NCBI GenBank assembly: GCA_016220085.1
Contig: JACRIN010000072.1
Coordinates: 1 to 64,000 of the forward strand
Length of the DNA: 64,000 nt
From: Planctomycetota bacterium
Lineage (GTDB): Bacteria > Planctomycetota > UBA1135 > GCA-002686595
Reading direction: 5' to 3'
Part shown: one piece after another, positions 43,182 to 51,799 of the stretch
How the letters are laid out: each line of letters opens with the position of its first letter
Position numbering within the stretch: the stretch's first letter is position 1
The notes under the pieces: generated by a model
Databases searched by the model: none
Seen by the model: the letters and a program-made list of their open reading frames with translations, nothing else
What the model was told of the DNA's origin: nothing
Program-made: the position numbers and the translations under genes

Positions 43182-45236
43182 CTACTCCGGGGCGCCAGCG
43201 GACTCGGCCGCCGCGGGCTCGTCGACCGCTTCGTCCTCGCGCGCGCTGAGCAGGCCGTACTTGTCGAGCTTGCGCTGCAACGCGAAGCGGCTGATGCCGA
43301 GCAACTGCGCCGCCTTGCTCTTGTTGCCGCCGGCTTGCTTCAGCGCGGCTTCGATCGAGCGCCGCTCGAGATCGGCGACCGCCTCGCGGATGTTCGCCGT
43401 CGGATCGAGCGCCGCGGTGCCGTGGTGGGCGCCCGGGATCGGACGGCGTTCGAGCACCGCGAGCGAGACGTGCTCCAGGCGCACTTCCTCGCCGGCGAGC
43501 ACGATCAGGCGGCGCATCTCGTTCTCGAGCTCGCGCACGTTGCCCGGCCAGTCGTAGGCGCACAGCGCGGCGACCACTTCGCGCGGCAGCACCGGCACCG
43601 GGCGGCTGGCATCGCGCGCGCCGCGGGCGAGCAGCGCTTCCGCGAGCAACGGGATGTCCTCACGGCGTTCGCGCAGCGGCGGCAGGATCACGCTGAGCAC
43701 GTTCACGCGGTAGAAGAGGTCCTCGCGGAACTTGCCTTCGCGAACCAAGAGCTCGAGGTCGCGGTGACTCGCCGCGATGATCCGCACGTCGACCTTGATC
43801 TGTTGGTCGGAGCCGAGCATGCGGAATTCGCCTTCTTGCAGCACGCGCAGGAGCTTCTTCTGCATCTCGGGGCTCATGTCCCCGATCTCGTCGAGGAAGA
43901 GCGTGCCGCCGTCCGCCTGTTCGAGCAGGCCCTTCTTCGCGCGGTGCGCGCCGGTGAAGGCGCCGCGCGCGTGGCCGAAGAGCTCGCTCTCGAGCAACGT
44001 GTCGGGCAACGCGGCGCAGTTCTCGCTGACGAACGGCTTCTCCTTGCGTCCGCCGTTGTAGTGGATCGCGCGCGCGATCAGCTCCTTGCCCGTGCCGCTC
44101 TCGCCGTGGATCAGGACCGGCAGCTCGGACTCGATGATCTTGTCGAGCTGGTGGAAGACGCGCCGCATGCCTTCGGAAGCGCCGACGATCGCGCCGTAGT
44201 CGTAGCGGCCGCGTTCGCGCGACAACTCGGCGCGCACGACGGCGAGCTCGGTGTCGCGATCGCGGACCTTGCGGCCGAGTTGCTCGTTCAGGAGCTCGAT
44301 CTGGCGCGCGGAGACCGAGAGCTTGCTATTGCGCTCGACGAGCTCGCTCAGGAGCCGTGCGTTGCGCAACGCGATCGAAGCGAGGTCCGCGAAGAGCCGC
44401 AGGAGCTCGAGATCGTCCTCACCGAACGCGGACTGCTGCAGACGGTTGTCGACGTACAACACGCCCTCGACGCGACCGTCGATCGCGATCGGCGTGCACA
44501 TCACCGAGCGGAGCTTGAGGTCCTCGACGCTCGCCATGCCGCTGAAGCGGTCGTCGCGGCCGGCGTCGACGGAGATCAGAGCCTCGCTGGACTCGACCAC
44601 GCGCCGAGCGATCCCGGTCGAGAGCCGGGTCGCGGGCACCGGGATGTCCTCGCGATCGAAGCTGCGCGCGATGCGCACTTTCATCGTCGCGGTGTCGGGC
44701 TTGGTCTGCGCATCGGTCGCGGTGTTCGCGTCGGCGAGCAGCAGGAAGCCGCGCTCGGCGCCGACCAGCGCGATCGCGCTGTCGACGATCGAGCGCAGCA
44801 GACGCTGCAGGTCGGTCTCGCGCACGAGCTCGCGCGCGACGCGCGCGAAGACCCGCAGGTTCTCGCGCTCGCGCTGCGCGTCGCCGGACAGCGTCGCCAT
44901 CCCGGAGCCTTCGCGACTGAAGTCGAGCCGATGCGTGTCGCCGGGCTCGGTGGTCTCGGACAGGAAGACCTGCAGGTGCGCGCGGCCGACGCCGAGGCGA
45001 TCGCCGTTGTTGATCACCTTGCGCTTGACCTTCTCGCCGTTGACCTGCGTTCCGTTCGACGACTCGAGGTCGATGATCCAGGTGCCCTCGGGGCCTTGCT
45101 CGATCCGGCAGTGGTGGCGCGAAACCAGGTTGGACTGCAGGCGGATCTCGTTGTCGACCGCGCGACCGATGCGGACGACCGGCCGGTCGATCTCGAGCTC
45201 CGTGCGCGTGCCGTCCTCGACGACGATGACCTTCAT
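43182..45236 (-). CDS. Sigma-54-dependent activator with FHA and GAF sensor domains
   Basis: 684 residues. An N-terminal FHA domain (1-95; RIGRAVDNEIRLQSNLVSRHH, SSNGTQVNG) binds phosphothreonine. A GAF domain (~130-310) is followed by a coiled coil. The AAA+ domain has Walker A GESGTGKE (~375), GAFTGA (~425, the sigma-54 contact), LFLDEIGDMS and the R-finger region. A Fis-type helix-turn-helix lies near 640-675 (NKSKAAQLLGISRFALQRKLDKYG). The FHA domain suggests that a Ser/Thr kinase signal, perhaps from the kinase encoded at 31110-34430, controls it. It implies that the organism uses sigma-54. Target promoters were not found in this window. Confidence 0.95.
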   Translation of the reverse strand: MKVIVVEDGTRTELEIDRPVVRIGRAVDNEIRLQSNLVSRHHCRIEQGPEGTWIIDLESSNGTQVNGEKVKRKVINNGDRLGVGRAHLQVFLSETTEPGDTHRLDFSREGSGMATLSGDAQRERENLRVFARVARELVRETDLQRLLRSIVDSAIALVGAERGFLLLADANTATDAQTKPDTATMKVRIARSFDREDIPVPATRLSTGIARRVVESSEALISVDAGRDDRFSGMASVEDLKLRSVMCTPIAIDGRVEGVLYVDNRLQQSAFGEDDLELLRLFADLASIALRNARLLSELVERNSKLSVSARQIELLNEQLGRKVRDRDTELAVVRAELSRERGRYDYGAIVGASEGMRRVFHQLDKIIESELPVLIHGESGTGKELIARAIHYNGGRKEKPFVSENCAALPDTLLESELFGHARGAFTGAHRAKKGLLEQADGGTLFLDEIGDMSPEMQKKLLRVLQEGEFRMLGSDQQIKVDVRIIAASHRDLELLVREGKFREDLFYRVNVLSVILPPLRERREDIPLLAEALLARGARDASRPVPVLPREVVAALCAYDWPGNVRELENEMRRLIVLAGEEVRLEHVSLAVLERRPIPGAHHGTAALDPTANIREAVADLERRSIEAALKQAGGNKSKAAQLLGISRFALQRKLDKYGLLSAREDEAVDEPAAAESAGAPE

Positions 45237-45364
45237 GGGTATACGGGGGCTGGTGGAACGTCTCGTATCGAACAGCGTGTGAAAGCGCACGCGCGCCCCT
45301 CCTACCGGGCCGGCCGGTGTTCGGTAACCGCACAGCACCCCCAAAGCCGCAGAAGCGCTGAACG

Positions 45365-45793
45365 ATGAGCTCCAAACCCTGGTACGACAAAGGCTTACGC
45401 TTCGAATGCACGCAGTGCGGCAACTGCTGCAAGAACCACGGGCAGTACACCTTCGTCAACCTCAGCGAGCGCGACCTCGAGCGCATCCCGAAGTTCCTCG
45501 GGCTCACCCGCCGCGAGTTCCTCGACCGCTTCTGCCTCTCGACGCCGGGCTTCTTTCCGTCTTTGAAGTTCGACGAGGCCGCGTGCACCTTCCTCGACGA
45601 GCACAACCGCTGCCGGATCTACCCGGTGCGGCCGCTGCAGTGCGAGACCTGGCCGTTCTGGAGCGAGAACCTCGAGCCCTCGGTGTGGAGCGGCGAGGTG
45701 AAGGAGTGCTGCCCAGGCATCGACCACGGTCCGGTCTACCCGCGCGAGGAGATCGAACGGCGCGCGAAGGCGACGGACGACGACTTCCGATGA
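45365..45793 (+). CDS. YkgJ-family Cys-cluster protein
   Basis: 142 residues with the family signature C15-x2-C18-x2-C21-C22 (FECTQCGNCCKNHG), then CTFLDEHNRCRIYPVRPLQCETWPFW and ECCPGIDHG. The eight or so Cys are expected to bind a zinc or iron-sulfur site. The role of the family is not settled. Its stop overlaps the start of the next gene (ATGA), so the two are probably translated together. It is divergent from the sigma-54 activator. Confidence 0.92.
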   Translation: MSSKPWYDKGLRFECTQCGNCCKNHGQYTFVNLSERDLERIPKFLGLTRREFLDRFCLSTPGFFPSLKFDEAACTFLDEHNRCRIYPVRPLQCETWPFWSENLEPSVWSGEVKECCPGIDHGPVYPREEIERRAKATDDDFR

Positions 45794-47106
45794 GCGCGCC
45801 GGCGCGCGTGCGGGCGCTTGCCGAGGCGCGCGTCGACGTCGGCGGCGAGTGGTTCGTCGGGCTCACGGACTTGCTCGGGGTCGCGCCGAGCGACGCGCGC
45901 TTCGCCGCGCTGCTGCGGCCCGACGAGTGGCGCGTCGCGCGGCTGTTCGATGGAGAGAGCGACGCGGCGGTGATCGCGGAGCGCGCGAGCCGCGAGCTCG
46001 GGCTCGCCTCCGACGACAGTGACGCCAACCGCGCCTTCGGAGACAGTGGCGCTTCCGGCGATGCAGGCGCCCCCGGCGACATGGGCGCCGCGGCGATCGA
46101 CGCGCTCGCCACGCGGCTCTCCGACTCGCTCCTGCTCGACGACGCGCCCTCCCGTGCGGCGCTCGAACGCGCGTGGAGCGAGTACCGGGCGCTCGCCGAG
46201 CGGCCCGCGCTCGGGCCCGGTCGCGACTACCCGGCCGACGCGTTCGAGCTCCGTCTCCTGATCGGCGGCATGGTCGCGGACGACTGGGACTTGCCTCCGC
46301 CGGAGTCGTGCGTCGGCGCGTGGACGTGCGAGGCCGGCCTGCGCGTCGCGCGCGCGTTGCACGCGCGCACGTGGGCGGCGCTGCGACACTTCGCCGGCCG
46401 ATTCCAGCGCGTGCTGGTGCTCGCGCCGCTGCGCGCGAACTTCGCCGCGCCGTGGATCGCACTCGACAAGCCGCTCGCGACGCCGCTCGGAGCCGTTGCG
46501 GCCGATCCCGAGCTCGTCGGCGTCTTCGGCGCGCCCGCGGACGAAACGGGGCTCGCCGCGCGGAGCTCGCTCGTGCTCGAACGCCAGGCGCTGTTCCTGC
46601 GCGTGCTGATGCGCGACAAACCGGCGGCGTTCGTGCTGGCGCGGCCGCCGTGCGACGCTCGCGAGAGCGCTCGGCTCGACGAGCATCTCGCTCGCGCGCT
46701 CGCGGTGCCGGACACGCTGCTCGTCGTCGCCGCGGATCTCGCGCGCGAGCACCTCGCGCTGCCCGGTCCGGACGTCGTACCGCGCACCGATCGCTCGCCG
46801 ACGCGCCTCGGCGGCTCGACCGGAGCGGAACGCGACCAGCTGCTCGTCACCCACGCCGATGTCGACCGCGCGCGCGCCGACGATCGCGACGCGGTCGACG
46901 CGCTGACCCGCATCGACGGCGCACGGCTCGACGCGCTGCGCGTCGCCGAACCCTCGGCGTACCGCGCGGCGAGCCTGGCGTTGCTCGCGTCGGTCTCGCG
47001 GACGTTCGCGAGCGCGCATCCGGACAGCCGCGGCTCGCTGCTCGGCTACGCGCAAGCGAGCGAGCGGGGCACGCTGATCGCCGGCGCGAGCGTCCTGATC
47101 CACTGA
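45790..47106 (+). CDS. AmmeMemoRadiSam system protein B-like (Memo family) with degenerate metal site
   Basis: 438 residues. Residues 1-110 resemble the small PqqD-like N-terminal domain of fused Memo proteins (VRALAEARVDVGGEWFVGLTDLLG, WRVARLFDGESDAAVIAE, DSLLLDD). The remainder is Memo-like (RVLVLAPLRANF, PLATPLGAVAADPELV, SLLGYAQASERGTLIAG). In ordinary Memo proteins the first strand ends in SHH, whose His binds the metal; here it reads PLRAN, so the site appears lost. An Asp/Gly/Ala-rich insert lies near 75-100. The partners expected of the AmmeMemoRadiSam system are not seen in the window. Confidence 0.7.
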   Translation: MSAPARVRALAEARVDVGGEWFVGLTDLLGVAPSDARFAALLRPDEWRVARLFDGESDAAVIAERASRELGLASDDSDANRAFGDSGASGDAGAPGDMGAAAIDALATRLSDSLLLDDAPSRAALERAWSEYRALAERPALGPGRDYPADAFELRLLIGGMVADDWDLPPPESCVGAWTCEAGLRVARALHARTWAALRHFAGRFQRVLVLAPLRANFAAPWIALDKPLATPLGAVAADPELVGVFGAPADETGLAARSSLVLERQALFLRVLMRDKPAAFVLARPPCDARESARLDEHLARALAVPDTLLVVAADLAREHLALPGPDVVPRTDRSPTRLGGSTGAERDQLLVTHADVDRARADDRDAVDALTRIDGARLDALRVAEPSAYRAASLALLASVSRTFASAHPDSRGSLLGYAQASERGTLIAGASVLIH

Positions 47107-47123
47107 CGGCGGCGCGCCGCCGT
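47106..47123. terminator. 18-bp GC palindrome between convergent genes
   Basis: ACGGCGGCG/CGCCGCCGT is a perfect palindrome that begins at the last base of the Memo-like stop codon. It lies 18 bp from the convergent histidine kinase stop. It could serve as a bidirectional terminator hairpin, though no T-tract is present. Confidence 0.4.
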
Positions 47124-47141
47124 CGCGGTGGGCGCGGCCTG

Positions 47142-49070
47142 CTAGAGCGAATCGAGCAGCTCGCGGACCTTGCGTCGCAGCGCTTCGGGCGTGTACGGCT
47201 TCCGCAGGAACGCCGCGCCGAGGTCGGTCAACGCTTGCTCGCGCAACGCGACCTCGGTGTAGCCCGACGCGAAGAGGATCTTGGTCGCTGGACGCACGCG
47301 GCGGATCTCGACCGCGAGCTCCGTGCCGCTCATCCGCCCCATCACGACATCGGTGAACAGCAGGTCGAGCGGCCGATCGAGCGCGCGGACCAATTCCAAC
47401 GCGTCCGGCCCCGATGACGCGGCAAGCACGTCGTACCCGCGCGAGCGCAGCGACGCGAGCGCGACCTCTCGGACGTGGACATCGTCCTCGACGAGCAGGA
47501 TCGTCTCGTCGCCGCCGACCGGGTCGACGCGCGCGGGCTCCGGAGCGGTCGCGACGCCGCCGAGGCGAGGCAGCAGCACGCGCAGCGTCGTGCCGGCCTG
47601 CGGCACGCTCTCGACCTCGATCGCACCGCGGTGTTGGGTCACGAGGCCATGGCAGATCGCAAGGCCGAGCCCGGTGCCGCGGCCGCGTTCCTTCGTGGTG
47701 AAGAACGGCTCGAACAGGTGCGTTTGCACTTCGCGCCCCATGCCGATCCCGGTGTCGGAGACTTCCAGCTCGATGTACGACCCGGGCTCCAACACGCCGC
47801 GCGCTCGCTCGCCGTCGACCTCGGCGCGACGCGTTCGGATCCGCAGTCGGCCGCCGCCGTGCATCGCGTCGCGCGCGTTGAGCGCGAGGTTGACCAGCAC
47901 CTGCTCGAACTGACCGCCATCGAAGTGGGCCGCACCCGTGTCGGGCCCGAGCTCGAGTTCGAGCTGGATGTGCTCGCCAATCAACCGTCGCAGCATCGAC
48001 TCCACGCTGCGCACGCTCGAATTCACGTCGAGGATCCGCGGCTCGATCGCTTGCTTGCGGGCGAAGGCGAGCAATTGCTGCGTCAGATTCGACGCCCGCT
48101 CGGCCGCGGTGCGCGCTTGCAGGATCGCGGCGTGGGCGGTGCCGGACGATCCGACCGACTCCTGCGCGAGTTCGCAGCAGCCCAGGATCACCGTGAGGAA
48201 GTTGTTGAAGTCGTGCGCGATCCCGCCCGCGAGGCGGCCGATCGCGTCCATCTTGCGTGAGTGCAGGAGTTCCTCTTCGAGCCGCTTGCGCTCCGAGACA
48301 TCGCGCAAGATCACGGTGTAGAGCTTCTCCCCGCCGATCTCCGCCTGCGAGATCGAGGCCTCGAGCGGGAACTCGGTGCCGTCGGAGCGCAGCCCGCTCA
48401 CCGTGCCGAGCCTCCCCATCCGCCGATTGGTGCCGCCGGTCCGACCGAAGTCGCGCACGTACTCGAAGTGCGACGTGCGGAAGCGTTCGGGCAAGAAGCG
48501 TTCGAGCGGTTCGCCGAGCGCCTCGTTCGCGGTGCACCGGAACATGCGCTCGGCGGCGCCGTTGAAGAGCACGATGCGCTGCTCTTCGTCGACGGAGAGG
48601 ATCGCGTCCATCGCGGAGTCGATCACGCCGGCTAGCCGCCGCTCGTTCTCGCGAAGCGCACGCTCCGCGACCTTGCGCTCGGTGATGTCGAGATGGACCC
48701 CGACGACGCGGACCGCGCGTCCCGCCGTGTCGCGCACCACCGTCCCTTCCGAAGCGACCCAGCGTTCGAGCGCGAGCGGCGGCGCGATCCGGAACTCGAC
48801 CGAGAGGAGCGCGTCGATCCGCAGCGCCTCCTCGAGCGCACGGCTCACCGCCTCTCGATCCGCGAAGTAGACGAGCGCGGTCAGGCTGGCGAGGTCGTCC
48901 GGAAGTTCCGCCGGCGCCATACCGAACAGCGACGCGTTCTCGGGCGAAAGCGTCAACTTCCCGGTCGCGAGGTCCAGGTCCCAGACGCCGACCCTCGCAA
49001 GGCGAAGTGCGCCGACCAACTGCTCGGCGTTCATCGAGTGGACGGGGTCGGGCGGACCTCGCTTGGCCAT
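47142..49070 (-). CDS. Hybrid sensor histidine kinase (PAS-PAS-HisKA-HATPase-REC)
   Basis: 642 residues. The ATG at 49070 follows GGAGGCTCC and is preferred to an upstream GTG. The first PAS (~15-130; RVGVWDLDLATGKLTLSPEN) is followed by a second (~145-265; VIDSAMDAILSVDEEQRIVLFN). The H-box lies in KMDAIGRLAGGIAHDFNNFL, and the ATPase motifs are NLALNARDAM, DTGIGMG and GTGLGLAI. The C-terminal receiver (~520-640) has ILLVEDDVHVRE and the phospho-acceptor Asp in LLFTDVVMG. No membrane helix is present, so it is a cytoplasmic sensor. The cognate output regulator was not identified. Confidence 0.95.
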   Translation of the reverse strand: MAKRGPPDPVHSMNAEQLVGALRLARVGVWDLDLATGKLTLSPENASLFGMAPAELPDDLASLTALVYFADREAVSRALEEALRIDALLSVEFRIAPPLALERWVASEGTVVRDTAGRAVRVVGVHLDITERKVAERALRENERRLAGVIDSAMDAILSVDEEQRIVLFNGAAERMFRCTANEALGEPLERFLPERFRTSHFEYVRDFGRTGGTNRRMGRLGTVSGLRSDGTEFPLEASISQAEIGGEKLYTVILRDVSERKRLEEELLHSRKMDAIGRLAGGIAHDFNNFLTVILGCCELAQESVGSSGTAHAAILQARTAAERASNLTQQLLAFARKQAIEPRILDVNSSVRSVESMLRRLIGEHIQLELELGPDTGAAHFDGGQFEQVLVNLALNARDAMHGGGRLRIRTRRAEVDGERARGVLEPGSYIELEVSDTGIGMGREVQTHLFEPFFTTKERGRGTGLGLAICHGLVTQHRGAIEVESVPQAGTTLRVLLPRLGGVATAPEPARVDPVGGDETILLVEDDVHVREVALASLRSRGYDVLAASSGPDALELVRALDRPLDLLFTDVVMGRMSGTELAVEIRRVRPATKILFASGYTEVALREQALTDLGAAFLRKPYTPEALRRKVRELLDSL

Positions 49071-49258
49071 GGAGCCTCCGGGAGGGGTAGCTCGCGGTCC
49101 GACCCGATCGTGTTGCGCTCGCGACACGCTGCGGCGAGTCGATCCCGAGGTGGAAGCTCCCGGATGCTCCCCAGCGCCCCATGCCGCGGCAACGCTCTAA
49201 CTTGCGTCAGGGGCAATAATCTCTACGAGTACCCACGAGGGAGACTCGCCCGGGGTGT

Positions 49259-50080
49259 TCAGCGCCCCTCGAACCGGGGCTTGCGCTTCTCCGCGAACGC
49301 CCCGAGCGCCTCCAGCCGGTCCCGGGTGGGGATCACCAGATCGTAGCAGCGCGCCTCGGTTTCGAGACCGTCGGTGAGCGCCTGCTCGGTGCCGAGGTCG
49401 ATCGCGCGCTTCGCGGCGCGCACGGCGACCGGCCCGTTGTCCGCGATCGTCCGCGCGAGCTCGAGCGCGCGCTCGAGCAACTTGCCCGGCGCCGCGACCT
49501 CGTTGACCAAGCCGTAGCGTTCCGCGCGCTCGGCGCCGATCTTCTTCGCGGTCAGGATCAGCTCCTTCGCGCGCGCCTTGCCGATCAAGCGCGGCAAACG
49601 CTGGGTGCCGCCGGCTCCCGGGATGATCGCGAGCGACGTCTCGGTCAGCCCGAGCTCCGCGTGCGGCGCGGCGATCCGCAGATCGCACGCGAGCAAGAGC
49701 TCGGTCCCGCCGCCGAACGCGACGCCGTTGATCGCGCCGAGCGTCGGTTGCGGCAGCGCCTCGAGGTCGTCCATCGTGCGTCGGATGTTCTTGACGAAGA
49801 TCGGCACGCGCTCGAGCGGCATCTCGCGCCGCTCCTTCAGGTCCGCGCCGGCGCAAAACGCTTTCTCCCCCGCTCCGGTCAGCACGATCGCGCGCAACGT
49901 CAGGTCCTGCGCGAGCTCGTGGAAGAGCGTCCGCAAGCGCTTGAGCGTCGGGAACGAGAGGCAGTTCATCACTTCGGGACGGTTCAACGTCAACACCATC
50001 ACGTCGCCGGTGCGCTCGGCGAGCACGAGCTCGGGACGGTCGGGAACGTCGGACGGGAAGTCGGCGCGCAGTTCTTGCAT
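49259..50080 (-). CDS. Enoyl-CoA hydratase/isomerase family protein
   Basis: 273 residues of the crotonase fold. It has AFCAGADLKERREM (oxyanion hole), FGGGTELLLACDLRIAA with the first catalytic Glu, and ETSLAIIPGAGGTQRLPRLIG in the position of the second. The LAIIPGAGG stretch resembles methylglutaconyl-CoA hydratase (AUH) proteins, hence a link to leucine breakdown is possible. Exact substrate unknown. It lies downstream of the LPS-core operon but probably has its own leaderless promoter. Confidence 0.93.
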   Translation of the reverse strand: MQELRADFPSDVPDRPELVLAERTGDVMVLTLNRPEVMNCLSFPTLKRLRTLFHELAQDLTLRAIVLTGAGEKAFCAGADLKERREMPLERVPIFVKNIRRTMDDLEALPQPTLGAINGVAFGGGTELLLACDLRIAAPHAELGLTETSLAIIPGAGGTQRLPRLIGKARAKELILTAKKIGAERAERYGLVNEVAAPGKLLERALELARTIADNGPVAVRAAKRAIDLGTEQALTDGLETEARCYDLVIPTRDRLEALGAFAEKRKPRFEGR

Positions 50081-50087
50081 GGGGCGA

Positions 50088-50093
50088 AACTCT
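50088..50093 (-). promoter_or_regulatory. -10 hexamer TAGAGT, leaderless-type start for the enoyl-CoA hydratase gene
   Basis: TAGAGT on the minus strand ends 7 nt before the ATG at 50080, with no ribosome-binding site in between. The preceding gene on this strand ends at 50114, so the promoter lies in a 33-bp gap. Confidence 0.45.
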
Positions 50094-50113
50094 AGCGGCG
50101 CGGCGTTCGGCCG

Positions 50114-51799
50114 TCAGCGCGGCTCGAGCACGAGCTCGTCGAAGCTCTCGACCGAGCCCCAGTCGGACGGCGAGACGATCCGCGGAGCAGGCGCGGTCGA
50201 GCGCACCTCGAACGCGGTCGGCGAACGCCATTCGGCGACGTCGACGGCGATCAGGCCGAGCGCGAGGAGCCCGAGCGCCCACGCGAGCGCGCGGCCCGCG
50301 CCGGGGTGGGCCGCGCGGACGCGCGTGAGGAGCTCGTCGAGCGCGAGCGCAGCGAGGAACGCGAACACGCAGCCGATCGACGCGGCCTGGCGTGCGTAAC
50401 CGTAGAACGCGAGCGTCACCGCGAGCTTGTAGAGCAGCGCGAACGCGAAGAGCGCTCCGACGCGGCGGCGCCAGGCGACCCACGCGCCCGCGGCGAAGCT
50501 CAGGCCGAGCAGCGCGCGCCACGCGGCGCCGCCCTGCGGCACGGTCAGGTCGACGGGGCGACGTACGCCCGCCGCGCCGTACGGCAGGTCGCGCGCGCCG
50601 AACCCGAGCGTCGCGCCGTCCGAGAAGCGCGCGAGCTTCGCCGCCAGCAGGCGCGTCGTGCGCGCCGGATCCTCGGCGAGCCAGCCGGCGCCGGTGCTCC
50701 AGCCGTGGTTCAAGAGCCGCAGGTGGCTCGGCCGCGCGAACGAGAACGTCGGCTCGGGATCGCGGCCGTCGAGCAGCGCCGCGCGCGAGAATCCGCCGGT
50801 CGCGAGCGGGTGATTCGCGAGCGCGAAGTCGAGCGGTCCCTTCCACGTGACCAACGTCCACTCGGCAATCGGCTCCGGCGTGTAGCCCCAGTCGGCGAAG
50901 AAGCGCTCGACGTCGTCGAGGCCGACCTCGACGTCGCCCGCCGCGCGCCTCAGGTCGGCGAGGTGGCGCGCGCTCGGCTCGCGGGCGAACCCGGGCAGCC
51001 GGTCGATCGCTCGCCACGCGTCGCCGGTCCACGGCGGAACGAACTTGGACCATTCGATGATGCGGGAGAGGTGGTTGAAGCGCGAGCTCGCGACGTGCGC
51101 TCGCCACGCCCCCGGAGTGCACGTCGCGACCAACGCGAGCGCGACGAACGCGGTGCCCAGGCACGCGCGCGAGCGGCGTTCGACCGTCGGCCACACGCGC
51201 ACGAGCGCCCAGGAGCTCGCGAGCGCGACGAACGCGACGTGCTCCGCGCGCAGCAACGCCGCGGCGCCGTGCACGATGCCGAGCGCGAGCGACCCCGCGA
51301 GCGTCGGCCGCTCGACCCAACGCGACGTCAAGGCGATCGAGGCGAGCAACGCGAGCGCGTACGGCGTCTCGTTGTTCAGGCTGGTCGCGAGCTGGTAGTC
51401 GCCGAACGACAACGCGAGCCACGCGGCCGCGAGGAGCCCGACCCGCGCGCCCGCGAGTCCGCCGGCGACGAGGTAGAGCAACGCGACGGTCGCGGCCGAG
51501 AGACCGCACCACACGAGCTTCAGCGTCTCGAACGGCGGCCCGCCGAGCAGGTGCACGAGGTACGCGGCACCCGGCGCGCGCAACGGCAGGTCGTACTCGA
51601 AGCGCTCGCCGCGCGCGAGCGCCGCCGCCCAACGCGCCCACACCGGCGCATCGCCTTCGTAGCGCATCGAATGCGGCCACGTCGAGTCGCTCGACGCGAG
51701 CAGGAACGCCGCGCGCAGCGCGAACGCGAGGCCGAAGAGGCCGAGCGCGACGCCCCACCGCGGCGCGTGCGACTTCGCGGAGCCGACGGGGGCGCTCAC
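50114..51799 (-). CDS. Multi-spanning membrane protein, probably a GT-C glycosyltransferase
   Basis: 561 residues with a GTG start that overlaps the stop of the preceding heptosyltransferase gene (GTGA). About ten hydrophobic helices are visible (VALGLFGLAFALRAAFLLA, AATVALLYLVAGGLAG, TAFVALALVATCTPGAW, ALLGLSFAAGAWVAW and others). After the first helix the loop holds MRYEGDAPVWARWAAAL, where GT39-type enzymes carry their acidic catalytic site; here D is present as GDAP. It probably transfers a sugar from a polyprenyl phosphate in LPS or protein glycosylation. The donor and acceptor are unknown. It is the last gene of the core operon. Confidence 0.72.
   Translation of the reverse strand: MSAPVGSAKSHAPRWGVALGLFGLAFALRAAFLLASSDSTWPHSMRYEGDAPVWARWAAALARGERFEYDLPLRAPGAAYLVHLLGGPPFETLKLVWCGLSAATVALLYLVAGGLAGARVGLLAAAWLALSFGDYQLATSLNNETPYALALLASIALTSRWVERPTLAGSLALGIVHGAAALLRAEHVAFVALASSWALVRVWPTVERRSRACLGTAFVALALVATCTPGAWRAHVASSRFNHLSRIIEWSKFVPPWTGDAWRAIDRLPGFAREPSARHLADLRRAAGDVEVGLDDVERFFADWGYTPEPIAEWTLVTWKGPLDFALANHPLATGGFSRAALLDGRDPEPTFSFARPSHLRLLNHGWSTGAGWLAEDPARTTRLLAAKLARFSDGATLGFGARDLPYGAAGVRRPVDLTVPQGGAAWRALLGLSFAAGAWVAWRRRVGALFAFALLYKLAVTLAFYGYARQAASIGCVFAFLAALALDELLTRVRAAHPGAGRALAWALGLLALGLIAVDVAEWRSPTAFEVRSTAPAPRIVSPSDWGSVESFDELVLEPR

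Noticed and set aside
45238..45243. TATACC near the sigma-54 activator start as a leaderless -10
   Set aside because: It lies only one base from the ATG, so transcription would begin inside the gene.
45736..49182. 1148-codon minus-strand open frame over the Memo-like and histidine kinase genes
   Set aside because: It runs antisense to one real gene and out of frame with the other; the product is Arg-rich low complexity.
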